Assembly (NCBI RefSeq): GCF_030252345.1 | Contig: NZ_CP126980.1 | Coordinates: forward strand, 1,937,501-2,001,500 | Direction: 5' to 3' | DNA length: 64,000 nucleotides | Source: Actinoplanes oblitus | GTDB taxonomy: Bacteria; Actinomycetota; Actinomycetes; Mycobacteriales; Micromonosporaceae | In this document: positions 35,465-46,191 of the stretch, in pieces | Position numbering within the stretch: the first letter of the stretch is position 1 | How the letters are laid out: each line of letters starts with the position of its first letter | Made by a program: the position numbers and the translations under genes | The notes under the pieces: model-generated | The model's database searches: none | Told to the model about the DNA's origin: nothing | Seen by the model: the letters and a program-made list of their open reading frames with translations, nothing else

Positions 35465-37465
35465 GTGCCAGACCCGTCCACTTATCGTCCGGCGCCCGGT
35501 ACCATTCCCGACGCTCCGGGCGTCTACCGCTTCCGCGATCCGGCCGGCCGGGTGATCTACGTCGGCAAGGCCAAGAGCCTGCGTAACCGGCTCAACTCCT
35601 ACTTCGCCGACACCTGGTCGCTGCACCCGCGCACCCAGCAGATGGTCACCACCGCCGGCTCGGTCGACTGGGTGACGGTCGGCACCGAGGTCGAGGCGCT
35701 GCAGCTGGAGTTCTCCTGGATCAAGGAGTTCGACCCGCGCTTCAACGTGAAGTACCGGGACGACAAGTCGTACCCGTTCCTCGCCGTCACGCTGAACGAG
35801 GAGTTCCCCCGCCTGCAGGTGATGCGCGGCGCCAAGCGCAAGGGCGTGCGCTACTTCGGCCCCTACTCGCACGCCTGGGCCATCCGGGAGACCCTCGACC
35901 TGCTGCTGCGGGTCTTCCCGGCGCGCACCTGCTCGGCCGGCGTGTTCAAGCGGTCCGGTCAGGTCGGCCGCCCCTGCCTGCTGGGTTACATCGGGAAGTG
36001 CTCGGCCCCGTGCGTCGGCCAGGTCAGCGCCGAGCAGCACCGGGCCATCGTCGACGACTTCTGCGACTTCATGGCCGGCCGCACCGACACGTTCGTGAAA
36101 CGCCTGGAGCGCGACATGCTGGCCGCCTCCGAGGAGCTGGAGTTCGAGCGCGCCGCCCGGCTGCGCGACGACATCGCGGCGCTGCGCCGGGCCATGGAGA
36201 AACAGACCGTGGTGCTCGGCGACGGCACCGACGCCGACGTGGTGGCCTTCGCCGAGGATCCCCTGGAGGCCGCCGTGATGGTCTTCCACGTCCGCGACGG
36301 CCGGGTCCGCGGCCAGCGCGGCTGGGTGGTGGAAAAGGTGGAGGACCTGTCCACCGGCGACCTGGTCCACCACTTCTGCACCCAGATGTACGGTGAGTCC
36401 GAGGGCGAGGCCGACGTCCCCCGCGAGCTGCTGGTCCCGGCCCTGCCGGACGACGCCGACGCCCTGGAGGGCTGGCTCTCCGCGCGCCGCGGCAGCCGGG
36501 TCAGCCTGCGGATCCCGCAGCGCGGCGACAAGAGGTCGCTGATGGAGACGGTGGCGCGCAACGCCGGCGAGTCGCTGCAGCGGCACAAGCTGCGCCGGGC
36601 CGGCGACCTGACCACCCGGAACAAGGCCCTCGAGGAGATCGCCGACGCGCTCGGGCTGGACTCGGCGCCGCTGCGCATCGAGTGTTACGACATCTCGCAG
36701 ATCCAGGGCACCGACGTGGTCGCCTCGATGGTCGTCTTCGAGGACGGCCTGGCCCGCAAGGCGGAGTACCGCCGCTTCGCCATCCGCGGCAACCCGGACG
36801 GCAGCGGGATGGACGACCTCTCCGCGATGAGCGAGGTGATGCGCCGCCGGTTCGCCCGCTACAAGGCGCAGGCCGGCGCGGACGCGCCGGGTGACCGGCC
36901 GGGGCCGGCGGCCGAGGAGACCGGGGAGGCGACGGGCGAGCTGGAGACCGCCGACCTGCCCGGCATCGACCCGCTGACCGGCAAACCGCGCCGGTTCGCG
37001 TACCCACCCCAGCTGGTCGTGGTGGACGGCGGCCAGCCGCAGGTGAACGCGGCGGCCGCGGTCCTCGCCGACCTGGGGATCACCGATGTGGCGCTCTGCG
37101 GCCTGGCCAAGCGGCTGGAGGAGGTGTGGCTGCCCGGCGACGACTTCCCGGTCATCCTGCCGCGCACCTCCGAGGCGCTCTACCTGCTGCAACGTGCCCG
37201 GGACGAGGCGCACCGGTTCGCCATCACGTTCCACCGGCAGCGGCGGGCCAAGCGGATGACCGAGTCGGCGCTGGACAGCGTCGCCGGCCTGGGCGAGACC
37301 CGGCGCAAGGCGCTGCTGCGGCACTTCGGATCGGTGAAGCGGCTCGCCGCGGCCACCCCGGAGGAGATCATCGAGGTGCCGGGGATCGGCCGCCGGACCG
37401 CCGAGGCGGTGCTGGCCGCGCTCAACCCGGCGGGCACCCCGGAAAAGACGGAGACCGGCCGATGA
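35465..37465 (+). CDS. uvrC: UvrABC excision nuclease subunit C
   Basis: This 666-residue nuclease makes the two cuts in nucleotide excision repair. The N-terminal GIY-YIG domain ([20 protein letters not shown]) makes the 3' cut. A Cys-rich segment and a UVR motif (about residues 208-243) bind UvrB. The RNase H-like domain for the 5' cut shows [19 protein letters not shown] and [11 protein letters not shown]. Two helix-hairpin-helix motifs end the protein ([32 protein letters not shown]). A Gly/Glu/Ala-rich insertion of about 30 residues lies inside the endonuclease domain. It heads the uvrC-rapZ-yvcK-whiA cluster conserved in Actinobacteria. Confidence 0.97.
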   Translation: MPDPSTYRPAPGTIPDAPGVYRFRDPAGRVIYVGKAKSLRNRLNSYFADTWSLHPRTQQMVTTAGSVDWVTVGTEVEALQLEFSWIKEFDPRFNVKYRDDKSYPFLAVTLNEEFPRLQVMRGAKRKGVRYFGPYSHAWAIRETLDLLLRVFPARTCSAGVFKRSGQVGRPCLLGYIGKCSAPCVGQVSAEQHRAIVDDFCDFMAGRTDTFVKRLERDMLAASEELEFERAARLRDDIAALRRAMEKQTVVLGDGTDADVVAFAEDPLEAAVMVFHVRDGRVRGQRGWVVEKVEDLSTGDLVHHFCTQMYGESEGEADVPRELLVPALPDDADALEGWLSARRGSRVSLRIPQRGDKRSLMETVARNAGESLQRHKLRRAGDLTTRNKALEEIADALGLDSAPLRIECYDISQIQGTDVVASMVVFEDGLARKAEYRRFAIRGNPDGSGMDDLSAMSEVMRRRFARYKAQAGADAPGDRPGPAAEETGEATGELETADLPGIDPLTGKPRRFAYPPQLVVVDGGQPQVNAAAAVLADLGITDVALCGLAKRLEEVWLPGDDFPVILPRTSEALYLLQRARDEAHRFAITFHRQRRAKRMTESALDSVAGLGETRRKALLRHFGSVKRLAAATPEEIIEVPGIGRRTAEAVLAALNPAGTPEKTETGR

Positions 37466-37589
37466 GGGAGCTCGCGACCGAGCCGAGGAGCCGAGGCGGA
37501 CAGGTTGTCCGGCGGCCGGCGCCCCATCCATCGGCCTACCATGTTGTGTCCGCCCGCGGGGTGCGGGCGAAGCGACGCGGGAGGCGTGC

Positions 37590-38504
37590 GTGACGGAAGC
37601 GATGCCCGAGTTCGGCACCGACGGCGTGGTCGACCCGGACGAGGCCGGTACCGACCTGGTGGTGGTCACCGGGCTGTCCGGCGGTGGCCGCAGCACGGTG
37701 GCCCGGGCCTTGGAGAACGTCGGGTTCTACGTGGTCGACAATCTGCCGCAGGCGCTGATGCTGGAGATGGCCGAGCTGGCCTTCGCCGCCGGTGGCGCGG
37801 CCCGGCGCACCGCCATGGTGCTGGACGTGCGCAGCCGCGCGTTCTCCACCGACCTGGCCGGTGCGGTGCGCGCCCTCAAGGAGCGCGGCTTCTCGCCGCG
37901 GGTGGTCTTCGTCGACGCCGACGACGAGGTGCTGATCCGGCGGTTCGAGTCGGTGCGCCGTTCGCACCCGCTGCAGGGTGACGGCCGGCTGGCCGACGGC
38001 ATCGCCGCCGAGCGCAAGCTGCTCGCCGAGGCCCGCGAGCAGGCCGACGTGATCATCGACACCAGCCACCTGAACGTCAACCAGCTGCGCCGCCGGGTGG
38101 AGGAGCTGTTCGGCGGGGAGGACGCCCGCAAACTGCGGATCACCGTGCTCTCCTTCGGCTTCAAGTACGGCCTGCCCCCGGACGCCGACTACGTGCTCGA
38201 CGCCCGGTTCCTGCCGAACCCGTTCTGGGTGCCCGAGCTGCGTGACCACACCGGCCTGGAGGAGGGGGTCAGCAGCTACGTGCTGGGCCAGGAGGGCGCC
38301 ACCGACTTCGTGGCGACGTACGCCGGCCTGATCGCCGCCACCGCGCCCGGTTTCGAGCGCGAGGGCAAGCGCTATCTGACGGTCGCGATCGGGTGCACCG
38401 GTGGGAAACACCGGAGCGTGGCGATAACCGAGGAGTTGACTTCGCGGCTGAGCGCCATGCGCCTCTCGGCGCACGCCTCGCACCGCGATCTGGGGCGCGA
38501 GTGA
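37590..38504 (+). CDS. rapZ: RapZ/YvcJ-family nucleotide-binding protein
   Basis: This 304-residue P-loop protein is the RapZ/YvcJ homologue. In E. coli RapZ it is an adaptor for GlmZ sRNA decay and a sensor of glucosamine-6-phosphate. Walker A is GLSGGGRST, with Arg where E. coli has Lys, as is common in actinobacteria. DNLPQALM and VVFVDADDEVLIRRFESVRR follow, and the C-terminal GCTGGKHRSVAI is intact. GTG at 37590 has GGGAGG 5 bp upstream. Its stop overlaps the yvcK start (GTGA). The 124-bp spacer to uvrC shows no clear promoter. Confidence 0.92.
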   Translation: MTEAMPEFGTDGVVDPDEAGTDLVVVTGLSGGGRSTVARALENVGFYVVDNLPQALMLEMAELAFAAGGAARRTAMVLDVRSRAFSTDLAGAVRALKERGFSPRVVFVDADDEVLIRRFESVRRSHPLQGDGRLADGIAAERKLLAEAREQADVIIDTSHLNVNQLRRRVEELFGGEDARKLRITVLSFGFKYGLPPDADYVLDARFLPNPFWVPELRDHTGLEEGVSSYVLGQEGATDFVATYAGLIAATAPGFEREGKRYLTVAIGCTGGKHRSVAITEELTSRLSAMRLSAHASHRDLGRE

Positions 38505-39538
38505 CGGCCCCGGCCCGGCCGATCCGGGTCGTCGCGTTCGGTGGCGGGCACGGCCTGAGCGCCTCGCTGCGGGCGCTCCGGCACGCCGCGACCGAGCTGC
38601 CGCTGGACATCACGGCCATCGTCACGGTCGGTGACGACGGCGGCTCCAGCGGCCGCCTGCGGGTCGAGCGGGACGCCCTGCTGCCCCCGGGCGACCTGCG
38701 GCAGGCGCTCGCCGCGCTGGCCGACGAGGATCCGACAGCGCAGCTCACCGCGACCCTGATGCAGCACCGGTTCGTGGCCATGACCGAGCCGGGTGGCGTC
38801 CCGCCGCTGCCGCCGGTGGCCCGCGGCCCGCGGATCGAGCGCCGCGCCGACCGCAGCAAGGACACCCTGGCCGGGCACACGGTCGGCAACCTGCTGCTGC
38901 TCGGGCTGATGGAGATGCTCGGCGACCCGGTGCGGGCCCTGGACCACGCCGCCGCCATGGTCGGCGCGTGCGGCCGGGTGCTGCCGATGGCCCTGCACGC
39001 TGTCGGCATCGAGGCGGACGTGATCGACGGCGCCGGCCGGCGGTCGACCATCCGGGGTCAGCACTCGGTGGCGGTCGTCGACGGCCGGGTCGAGGCGGTG
39101 CGGCTGGAGCCGGCCGATCCGCCGGCCTGCCCGCAGGCGCTCGACGCGGTCCGCGCCGCGGACTGGCTGATCTTCGGGCCGGGCAGCTGGTACACGAGTG
39201 TGCTGCCGCACCTGCTGGTGCCCGGGCTGGCCCGGGAGATCGTGGCGAGCCCGGCCCGCCGGCTGGTCACCCTCAACCTCGGCACGGACAAGGAGACGCA
39301 CGGTCTCTCCGCCGCCGGGCACCTCGGCACGCTGCACGGTTACCTGCCGGAACTGCGGGTGGACACGGTGCTGGCCGACGAGAAATGGGCCGGCGAGCCG
39401 GAGCCGGTTCGCGTCGCCGCCCAGCTGATGGGAGCCGAGCTGGTATTGGCACCCGTCGCCGTTGCGGACGGGAGCCCACGGCATGATCCTGAGGCACTGG
39501 GTGTTGCACTGGTGCCAGTATTGGGCGCCGCTCGTTAA
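38501..39538 (+). CDS. yvcK: YvcK/CofD-like gluconeogenesis factor
   Basis: This 345-residue Rossmann-like protein belongs to the YvcK/CofD-like family. It shows the nucleotide-binding [18 protein letters not shown], the [10 protein letters not shown] motif, and [12 protein letters not shown], followed by [17 protein letters not shown] and [18 protein letters not shown]. In Bacillus and Mycobacterium it binds UDP-sugars and couples carbon flow to cell-wall synthesis. GTG at 38501 overlaps the rapZ stop by 4 bp. It is followed after 57 bp by whiA. Confidence 0.92.
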   Translation: MTAPARPIRVVAFGGGHGLSASLRALRHAATELPLDITAIVTVGDDGGSSGRLRVERDALLPPGDLRQALAALADEDPTAQLTATLMQHRFVAMTEPGGVPPLPPVARGPRIERRADRSKDTLAGHTVGNLLLLGLMEMLGDPVRALDHAAAMVGACGRVLPMALHAVGIEADVIDGAGRRSTIRGQHSVAVVDGRVEAVRLEPADPPACPQALDAVRAADWLIFGPGSWYTSVLPHLLVPGLAREIVASPARRLVTLNLGTDKETHGLSAAGHLGTLHGYLPELRVDTVLADEKWAGEPEPVRVAAQLMGAELVLAPVAVADGSPRHDPEALGVALVPVLGAAR

Positions 39539-39595
39539 TTACTGGCGTAGTGCGGCACACACTGTCCAAGATCCGGCGCATGAGGTGACAACACG

Positions 39596-40576
39596 ATGGC
39601 GATGACGGCAGCGGTCAAAGACGAGCTGAGCCGGGTCGACGTGCCCAAGCCCTGCTGTCGGCGGGCGGAGATGGCCTCCCTGCTCCGGTTCGCCGGTGGG
39701 CTGCACATCGTCTCCGGCCGGGTCGTCGTCGAGGCCGAGCTGGACACCGGGGCGGTGGCGCGCCGGCTGCGCCGGGAGATCGCCGACGTGTACGGGTACC
39801 CCAGCGAGGTGCACGTGCTCGCCTCCGGTGGCCTGCGCAAGGGCAGCCACTACATCGTCCGGATCGTCAAGGACGGCGAGGCCCTCGCCCGGCAGACCGG
39901 CCTGCTGGACGTCCGGGGGCGCCCGGTCCGCGGGCTGCCCCCGCACGTGGTCTCGGCGAACGTGTGCTGTGCGGTGGCCGCGTGGCGGGGCGCGTTCATG
40001 GCGCACGGCTCGCTCACCGAGCCGGGTCGCTCCAGCGCGCTGGAGATCACCTGCCCGGGACCGGAGGCGGCGCTGGCGTTGCGCGGCGCGGCCCGCCGGA
40101 TCGGGATCACCGCCAAGGAGCGCGAGGTGCGCGGCGTGGACCGGGTGGTGATCAAGGACGGCGACGCGATCGCCGCGCTGCTCACCCGGATCGGCGCGCA
40201 CTCCAGCGTGCTGGCCTGGGAGGAACGGCGGGTGCGCCGCGAGGTGCGGGCTACCGCGAACCGCCTGGCCAACTTCGACGACGCGAACCTGCGGCGATCG
40301 GCGCGGGCCGCGGTGGCGGCGGCCGCCCGGGTCACCCGGGCGCTGGAGATCCTCGCCGACGACGCGCCGAACCATCTGACCTCGGCCGGGCGGCTGCGGC
40401 TGGAGCACCGGCAGGCGTCGCTGGAGGAGCTGGGCGCGCTCGCCGACCCGCCGCTGACCAAGGACGCGATCGCCGGTCGGATCCGGCGGCTGCTGGCACT
40501 GGCCGACAAGCGCGCGCGGGATCTCGGCATCCCCGACACCGAGGCGGCTGTCACCCCGGAGATGATGGCCTGCTGA
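39596..40576 (+). CDS. whiA: WhiA sporulation/cell division regulator
   Basis: This 326-residue regulator combines an N-terminal LAGLIDADG-like homing-endonuclease fold, lacking the catalytic residues, with a C-terminal helix-turn-helix. [20 protein letters not shown] lies at the start and [20 protein letters not shown] in the second half. The HTH is [20 protein letters not shown] followed by [13 protein letters not shown]. In sporulating actinobacteria it acts with WhiB to switch on cell division and chromosome segregation genes. GAGGTG lies 8 bp before the ATG. It closes the uvrC-rapZ-yvcK-whiA group. Confidence 0.96.
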   Translation: MAMTAAVKDELSRVDVPKPCCRRAEMASLLRFAGGLHIVSGRVVVEAELDTGAVARRLRREIADVYGYPSEVHVLASGGLRKGSHYIVRIVKDGEALARQTGLLDVRGRPVRGLPPHVVSANVCCAVAAWRGAFMAHGSLTEPGRSSALEITCPGPEAALALRGAARRIGITAKEREVRGVDRVVIKDGDAIAALLTRIGAHSSVLAWEERRVRREVRATANRLANFDDANLRRSARAAVAAAARVTRALEILADDAPNHLTSAGRLRLEHRQASLEELGALADPPLTKDAIAGRIRRLLALADKRARDLGIPDTEAAVTPEMMAC

Positions 40577-42009
<1,433 letters not shown>

Positions 42010-42011
42010 TC

Positions 42012-43208
42012 TTGAAGACTCTCGACGACCTGCTCGGCGAGGGTGTATCGGGTCGGCGCGTCTTCGTGCGCGCCGACCTGAACGTCCCGTTCGACAAGAG
42101 CAACCCGGGTGTCATCAGCGACGACGGCCGCGCCCGCGCGGTGCTGCCGACGCTGATCGCCCTGCGTGACGCGGGCGCCCGCGTGATCGTGGCGTCCCAC
42201 CTGGGCCGCCCGAAGGGCGCGCCGGACCCCAAGTTCACCCTCGCGCCGGTTGCCGCCCGCCTGGGCGAGCTGCTGGGCTCCGAGGTGATCTTCGCTTCCG
42301 ACACCGTCGGTTCCGACGCGCAGTCGAAGGTCGCGGCACTGACCGACGGCCAGGTGCTGCTCCTGGAGAACCTGCGGTTCAACGAGGGGGAGACCGCGAA
42401 GGACGACGCGGTTCGCGGCGCGTTCGCCGACGAGCTGGCGAAATTCGCGGACTTCTACGTCGACGACGCCTTCGGTGCGGTGCACCGCAAGCACGCCTCG
42501 GTGTACGACGTCCCGGCCCGGCTCCCGCACTTCGCCGGCGGCCTGGTCGTCAAGGAGGTCGAGGTCCTCCGCAAGGTCTCCGAGACCCCGGAGAAGCCGT
42601 ACGTGGTCGTGCTCGGCGGCTCGAAGGTCTCGGACAAGCTCGCGGTGATCCAGGCGCTCCTGCCGAAGGTGGACAAGCTTCTCGTCGGTGGCGGGATGTG
42701 CTTCACCTTCCTCAAGGCGCAGGGTCACGAGGTGGGCAAGTCCCTCCTCGAGACCGAGATGATCTCCACGTGTGCCTCGCTGCTCGAGCAGGCGGGGGAC
42801 CGGATCGTTCTTCCGGTCGACGTCGTCGCGGCGACGGAGTTCGCCGCGGAGGCGGAGCACGCGGTGGCCGACATCTCGGACATCCCGGCCGACCGCCTCG
42901 GCCTCGACATCGGCCCGAAGTCGACGGAGCTGTTCGCGTCCGCGATCGCCGGTGCGAAGACGGTGTTCTGGAACGGCCCGATGGGCGTCTTCGAGCTCGC
43001 CCCGTTCGCCGCCGGCACCCGCGGCGTCGCCGAGGCGATCACCAAGATCGACGGCTTCTCGGTCGTCGGCGGCGGCGACTCGGCCGCCGCGGTCCGCACG
43101 CTCGGCCTGGACGAGTCCGCGTTCGGCCACATCTCCACCGGTGGGGGCGCGTCCCTGGAGTACCTCGAAGGCAAGACGCTGCCGGGCGTCGCCGCTCTGG
43201 AGAAGTGA
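42012..43208 (+). CDS. pgk: Phosphoglycerate kinase
   Basis: This 398-residue kinase converts 1,3-bisphosphoglycerate to 3-phosphoglycerate with ATP formation. [25 protein letters not shown], the hinge-region [12 protein letters not shown] and the ATP-site [10 protein letters not shown] are present. TTG at 42012 is preferred: GGAG lies 7 bp upstream and the next residues (KTLDDLL) match the family start. No ATG or GTG is near. The stop overlaps the tpiA ATG by one base. Confidence 0.96.
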   Translation: MKTLDDLLGEGVSGRRVFVRADLNVPFDKSNPGVISDDGRARAVLPTLIALRDAGARVIVASHLGRPKGAPDPKFTLAPVAARLGELLGSEVIFASDTVGSDAQSKVAALTDGQVLLLENLRFNEGETAKDDAVRGAFADELAKFADFYVDDAFGAVHRKHASVYDVPARLPHFAGGLVVKEVEVLRKVSETPEKPYVVVLGGSKVSDKLAVIQALLPKVDKLLVGGGMCFTFLKAQGHEVGKSLLETEMISTCASLLEQAGDRIVLPVDVVAATEFAAEAEHAVADISDIPADRLGLDIGPKSTELFASAIAGAKTVFWNGPMGVFELAPFAAGTRGVAEAITKIDGFSVVGGGDSAAAVRTLGLDESAFGHISTGGGASLEYLEGKTLPGVAALEK

Positions 43209-43999
43209 TGGGTGACGTGACCCGCAAGCCGATCATCGCCGGCAACTGGAAGATGAACCTCAACCACTACGAGGCGAATCTGCTGGTCCAGAAGCTCGCG
43301 GCGAGCCTGAACGCGGAGCAGCTGGAGGCGGTCGAGACCGTCGTGCTGCCGCCGTTCACCGATCTGCGCACCGTGCAGACCGCGATCGAGGGCGACAAGC
43401 TGAACATCGGCTACGGCGCCCAGGACATCTCGCAGCACGCCTCCGGTGCGTACACCGGCGAGATCGCGGGCTCCATGCTGGCGAAACTCGGCTGCACCTA
43501 CGTGGTGATCGGGCACTCCGAGCGCCGCGAGTACCACAACGAGAGCGACGCGCTGGTCAACGCGAAGATCAAGGCGGCCTTCACGGCCGGCCTGACCCCG
43601 ATCTTCTGCGTCGGCGAGGGACTGGAGATCCGCGAGGCCGGCAACCAGGTCGAGCACGTGCTCGCCCAGGTCGACGGCGGTCTCGAGGACCTCAAGACCG
43701 AGCAGGTCAAGCAGATCGTGATCGCGTACGAGCCGGTCTGGGCGATCGGCACCGGCAAGACCGCGACGCCGGAGGACGCCCAGGAGGTCTGCGGAGCGAT
43801 CCGCGCCCGCCTGGTCGAGAAGTACGGCGCCGAGGTCGCCGAGGCGGTCCGCATCCAGTACGGCGGATCCGTCAAGGCGAACAACATCGCGCAGATCATG
43901 GCTCAGCCCGACGTGGACGGGGCCCTGGTCGGCGGTGCGGCTCTGGACGCCGAGGGCTTCGCCGCCATCGTGCGTTTCCCGGAGCACGTCGCCCGCTGA
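43208..43999 (+). CDS. tpiA: Triosephosphate isomerase
   Basis: This 263-residue TIM-barrel enzyme interconverts dihydroxyacetone phosphate and glyceraldehyde-3-phosphate. [19 protein letters not shown] with the catalytic His, [20 protein letters not shown] with the catalytic Glu, and the phosphate-binding [10 protein letters not shown] are present. Its ATG overlaps the pgk stop (TGATG), so the operon is tightly coupled. An 11-bp hairpin follows 13 bp after the stop. Confidence 0.97.
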   Translation: MGDVTRKPIIAGNWKMNLNHYEANLLVQKLAASLNAEQLEAVETVVLPPFTDLRTVQTAIEGDKLNIGYGAQDISQHASGAYTGEIAGSMLAKLGCTYVVIGHSERREYHNESDALVNAKIKAAFTAGLTPIFCVGEGLEIREAGNQVEHVLAQVDGGLEDLKTEQVKQIVIAYEPVWAIGTGKTATPEDAQEVCGAIRARLVEKYGAEVAEAVRIQYGGSVKANNIAQIMAQPDVDGALVGGAALDAEGFAAIVRFPEHVAR

Positions 44000-44012
44000 T
44001 CGTATTCGGCGC

Positions 44013-44041
44013 GTGCCCGGCCGTGGTAAACGGCCGGGCAC
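44013..44041 (+). terminator. Terminator hairpin of the gap-pgk-tpiA operon
   Basis: GTGCCCGGCCG (44013-44023) pairs perfectly over 11 bp with 44031-44041 around a 7-base loop. A TATTGT box (44046-44051) directly after it is the likely -10 of secG. Confidence 0.75.
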
Positions 44042-44091
44042 CCGCTATTGTGGGACCGCTGCTGTGCCCTTCGAGAGGAATGAACCCGACC

Positions 44092-44346
44092 ATGCCGATC
44101 GGATTCGCGTACACGTTGATCGTGTTGCTGATCATCACGAGCATCCTGCTGACCCTGCTGATCCTGTTGCACCGGGGCAAGGGCGGCGGCATGTCCAGCA
44201 TGTTCGGCGGCGGCGTGACCTCCAGCCTGGCCGGCTCGTCGGTGGCGGAGAAGAACCTGGACCGCTACACGCTGCTGGTCGGCATCATCTGGTTCGCCTG
44301 CATCGTGGGGCTCGGTTTTTGGCTCAAACTCGCGGTGGCTTCCTGA
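44092..44346 (+). CDS. secG: Preprotein translocase subunit SecG
   Basis: This 84-residue membrane protein has two hydrophobic helices separated by the conserved cytoplasmic loop (LHRGKGGGMSSMFGGG), followed by SSVAEKNLDRYT. This is the SecG signature; the protein supports SecYEG export. ATG at 44092 aligns with actinobacterial SecG; an ATG at 44080 sits too close to the GAGAGGA ribosome site. The gene lies between the glycolytic operon and rbpA. A TATTGT -10 box sits 40 bp upstream. Confidence 0.9.
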   Translation: MPIGFAYTLIVLLIITSILLTLLILLHRGKGGGMSSMFGGGVTSSLAGSSVAEKNLDRYTLLVGIIWFACIVGLGFWLKLAVAS

Positions 44347-44362
44347 CCCGCGAGTAGCGTCG

Positions 44363-44406
44363 TACAATCTGCCGCGCGGCCGGTTGCTCCGGTCGTGCGG
44401 TTTTTT
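44363..44406 (+). terminator. Intrinsic terminator after secG, with an embedded promoter ahead of rbpA
   Basis: A 12-bp stem (44372-44383 with 44389-44400, two G-U pairs) and a TTGCT loop are followed by six T residues, a textbook terminator. A TACAAT box (44363-44368) lies immediately before the hairpin. If it acts as a -10, transcripts would start at the hairpin base and meet the terminator before rbpA. That would make the hairpin an attenuator for rbpA. No convincing -35 is seen for this box. Confidence 0.85.
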
Positions 44407-44431
44407 GTGCCTTTAGACAGGAGTGACGTCC

Positions 44432-44776
44432 GTGTCCAGTGGCAGCGCCATCCGTGGCAGCCGCGTCGGGTCCAGCCCGATGCGCCCCGACGAGCGCACC
44501 GAACCCGCCCCTCGCCGGCAGGTGAACTACTTCTGCGCGGCCGGGCACGACAGCCTGATCTGGTTCGCCGCCGAGGCCGCGGCCCCGGAGACCTGGGACT
44601 GCCCGCGGTGCGGGCAGCCGGCCGGGCTCGACCGGCAGGCCCCGCCCGGACGGCTGCGGACCGAGCCGTACAAATCGCATCTGGCGTACGTGAAAGAGCG
44701 TCGCAGCGAGGAGGACGCCGCGGCGATCCTCGCCGAGGCGCTGGCCAAGGTGCGTCAGCGCCGCGGCCGGGACTGA
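44432..44776 (+). CDS. rbpA: RNA polymerase-binding protein RbpA
   Basis: This 114-residue protein is an actinobacterial transcription factor that binds RNA polymerase and the principal sigma factor. The order is family-typical: N-terminal IRGSRVGSSP, the core domain from RRQVNYFCAAGHDSLIWF to WDCPRCGQPAG, and the sigma-binding C-terminal YVKERRSEEDAAAILAEAL. The core Cys pairs (C-x-H and CPRC) form a zinc site. GTG at 44432 is used with AGGAG 9 bp upstream. The gene is convergent with an acetyltransferase just 1 bp away. Confidence 0.9.
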   Translation: MSSGSAIRGSRVGSSPMRPDERTEPAPRRQVNYFCAAGHDSLIWFAAEAAAPETWDCPRCGQPAGLDRQAPPGRLRTEPYKSHLAYVKERRSEEDAAAILAEALAKVRQRRGRD

Positions 44777-44777
44777 C

Positions 44778-45380
44778 TCACAGCGGGCTGGTGTCCCGCC
44801 CGACGAACCGCGCGCCGGGATCCTCGATCGGCAGGTCGTGGAATCCCAGGCGGCGGTAGAACGCGTAGGCGCTGTGGTTCTCCAGCGCCATGCCCAGGTG
44901 CACCCGCGGCACCCCGGCCGCCCGCAGCCCGGCCAGGAACGCGGCCATCAGGCCGCGGCCCTGGCCCTTGCCCTGCCACTCGGGCAGCAGGTCGATGTGC
45001 AGGTGGGCGGGGTAATCGGCGAGCCCCGGGTGCAGCATCCGCTCCGGGCGCCGGTGCAGGTCGAGCATCACCTCGTCGCGCGGGTCGCCGTCGACCAGGC
45101 GGCCGGCGGTGGCCGGCAGCCACTCGGCGCGGTACCGCTCGACGAACGTGGCGGTGTCCGCGGTGCCGATGAGGTAGCCGACCGGGCGCCCGGTGCCGTC
45201 GTCGAGCACGTGCGCGTGCTCCGGCTCCAGGATCACGTAGGGCGCCGCCCAGATGTCCCCGAGGAGCCGGTCCGAACTGTACTTGCCGCGGGCGTCCTGG
45301 CCCGCGTCGCCGGTGCGCACGCAGATGTCGTAGATGGCGTCGAGGTCGCTCGGCCGGTAGGCGCGGATTGTCGCTGACAC
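44778..45380 (-). CDS. GNAT-family N-acetyltransferase
   Basis: This 200-residue protein has a GNAT fold: IRAYRPSDLDAIYDICVRTG at the start, HLHIDLLPEWQGKGQGRGLM containing the acetyl-CoA pyrophosphate-binding Q/RxxGxG/A motif, and the C-terminal ENHSAYAFYRRLGFHDL. Proteins of this group often occur beside or fused to glycoside hydrolases, but the substrate here is unknown. The GTG start (MSATIRAYR) fits the family. It ends one base from the convergent rbpA gene. It lies downstream of the pentose phosphate genes on the same strand, with a 24-bp gap to pgl. Confidence 0.85.
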   Translation of the reverse strand: MSATIRAYRPSDLDAIYDICVRTGDAGQDARGKYSSDRLLGDIWAAPYVILEPEHAHVLDDGTGRPVGYLIGTADTATFVERYRAEWLPATAGRLVDGDPRDEVMLDLHRRPERMLHPGLADYPAHLHIDLLPEWQGKGQGRGLMAAFLAGLRAAGVPRVHLGMALENHSAYAFYRRLGFHDLPIEDPGARFVGRDTSPL

Positions 45381-45404
45381 CTACCGGATTTTACGGATCA
45401 CCGT

Positions 45405-46127
45405 TCACCGTTTGCTCGCGGCGGCCTCATCGAGAAGGAAAAGCGTCTTGCGTACGCCCTGAGCCCGCGCGGCCGGCAGATCGCCGCCGCGCAGCACGGT
45501 GCCGATCGGCTCCGCCTTGTCCGCACCGGCCGCCACCAGCCACACCTCCTCGGCCTGCCGGATGGTCGGCATGGTCAGGGTGATCCGGGTGGGCGGCGGT
45601 TTCGGGCTGTTGCGGACGGCTGCCGTCGTCCCGGTGGCTGTCGCGTCCGGGTGCCCCGGGAAGAGCGACGCCACGTGCCCGTCCTCGCCCACGCCCAGCA
45701 TCAGCACGTCGAACCGGAGCGGCCGGCCGCCGGCGGTCAGCTCCGCCGCGTAGCGGGCCGCCGCCGCGTCCGGGTCGTCGCCGTCCGGGCCGTCGGTGGC
45801 CGGCATCGGGTGCACCCGGGCCGGGTCCAGCGGCAGCGCGTCGAGGACCGCCTCGCGCGCCTGGGTCTCGTTGCGATCCGGGTCGCCGGCCGGCAGGAAG
45901 CGCTCGTCGCCCCACCAGAGGTCCACCCGGGACCAGTCGATCGCGGCGGCGGCCGGCAGGTCCCGCAGCTGGCGCAGCACCTTGGCGGCCACCCGGCCGC
46001 CGGTCAGCACCACGCTCGCCGTCCCGTGCACCGCCTGCGCGTCGATGATCCGGATGGCGAGGCGTGCCGCCACCGTCGACGCCAGGATGTCGGCGTCCGG
46101 AACCACCACGACAACGGTCTCACTCAC
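45405..46127 (-). CDS. pgl: 6-phosphogluconolactonase
   Basis: This 240-residue DevB-type lactonase hydrolyses 6-phosphogluconolactone in the oxidative pentose phosphate pathway. VVLTGGRVAAKVLRQL, VDLWWGDERFLPAGDPDRN and LMLGVGEDGHVASLFPGH are the family blocks. GTG at 46127 is preceded by AAGGAG. It is the last gene of the tkt-tal-zwf-opcA-pgl series. A strong hairpin lies between opcA and pgl, so pgl may be expressed at a lower level or by read-through. Confidence 0.95.
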   Translation of the reverse strand: MSETVVVVVPDADILASTVAARLAIRIIDAQAVHGTASVVLTGGRVAAKVLRQLRDLPAAAAIDWSRVDLWWGDERFLPAGDPDRNETQAREAVLDALPLDPARVHPMPATDGPDGDDPDAAAARYAAELTAGGRPLRFDVLMLGVGEDGHVASLFPGHPDATATGTTAAVRNSPKPPPTRITLTMPTIRQAEEVWLVAAGADKAEPIGTVLRGGDLPAARAQGVRKTLFLLDEAAASKR

Positions 46128-46145
46128 TAGGTTCTCCTTCGCCGA

Positions 46146-46176
46146 AAGGGCCGTCCGCCAGCGGCGGACGGCCCTT
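46146..46176 (-). terminator. 14-bp hairpin between opcA and pgl
   Basis: A perfect 14-bp stem pairs 46146-46159 with 46163-46176 around a 3-base loop. It lies 15 bp after the opcA stop and 18 bp before the pgl start. On the transcribed strand TTCGG follows, without a long T tract. It may cause partial termination or stabilise the upstream mRNA. Confidence 0.6.
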
Positions 46177-46191
46177 CTCCAGACTTCGTCT

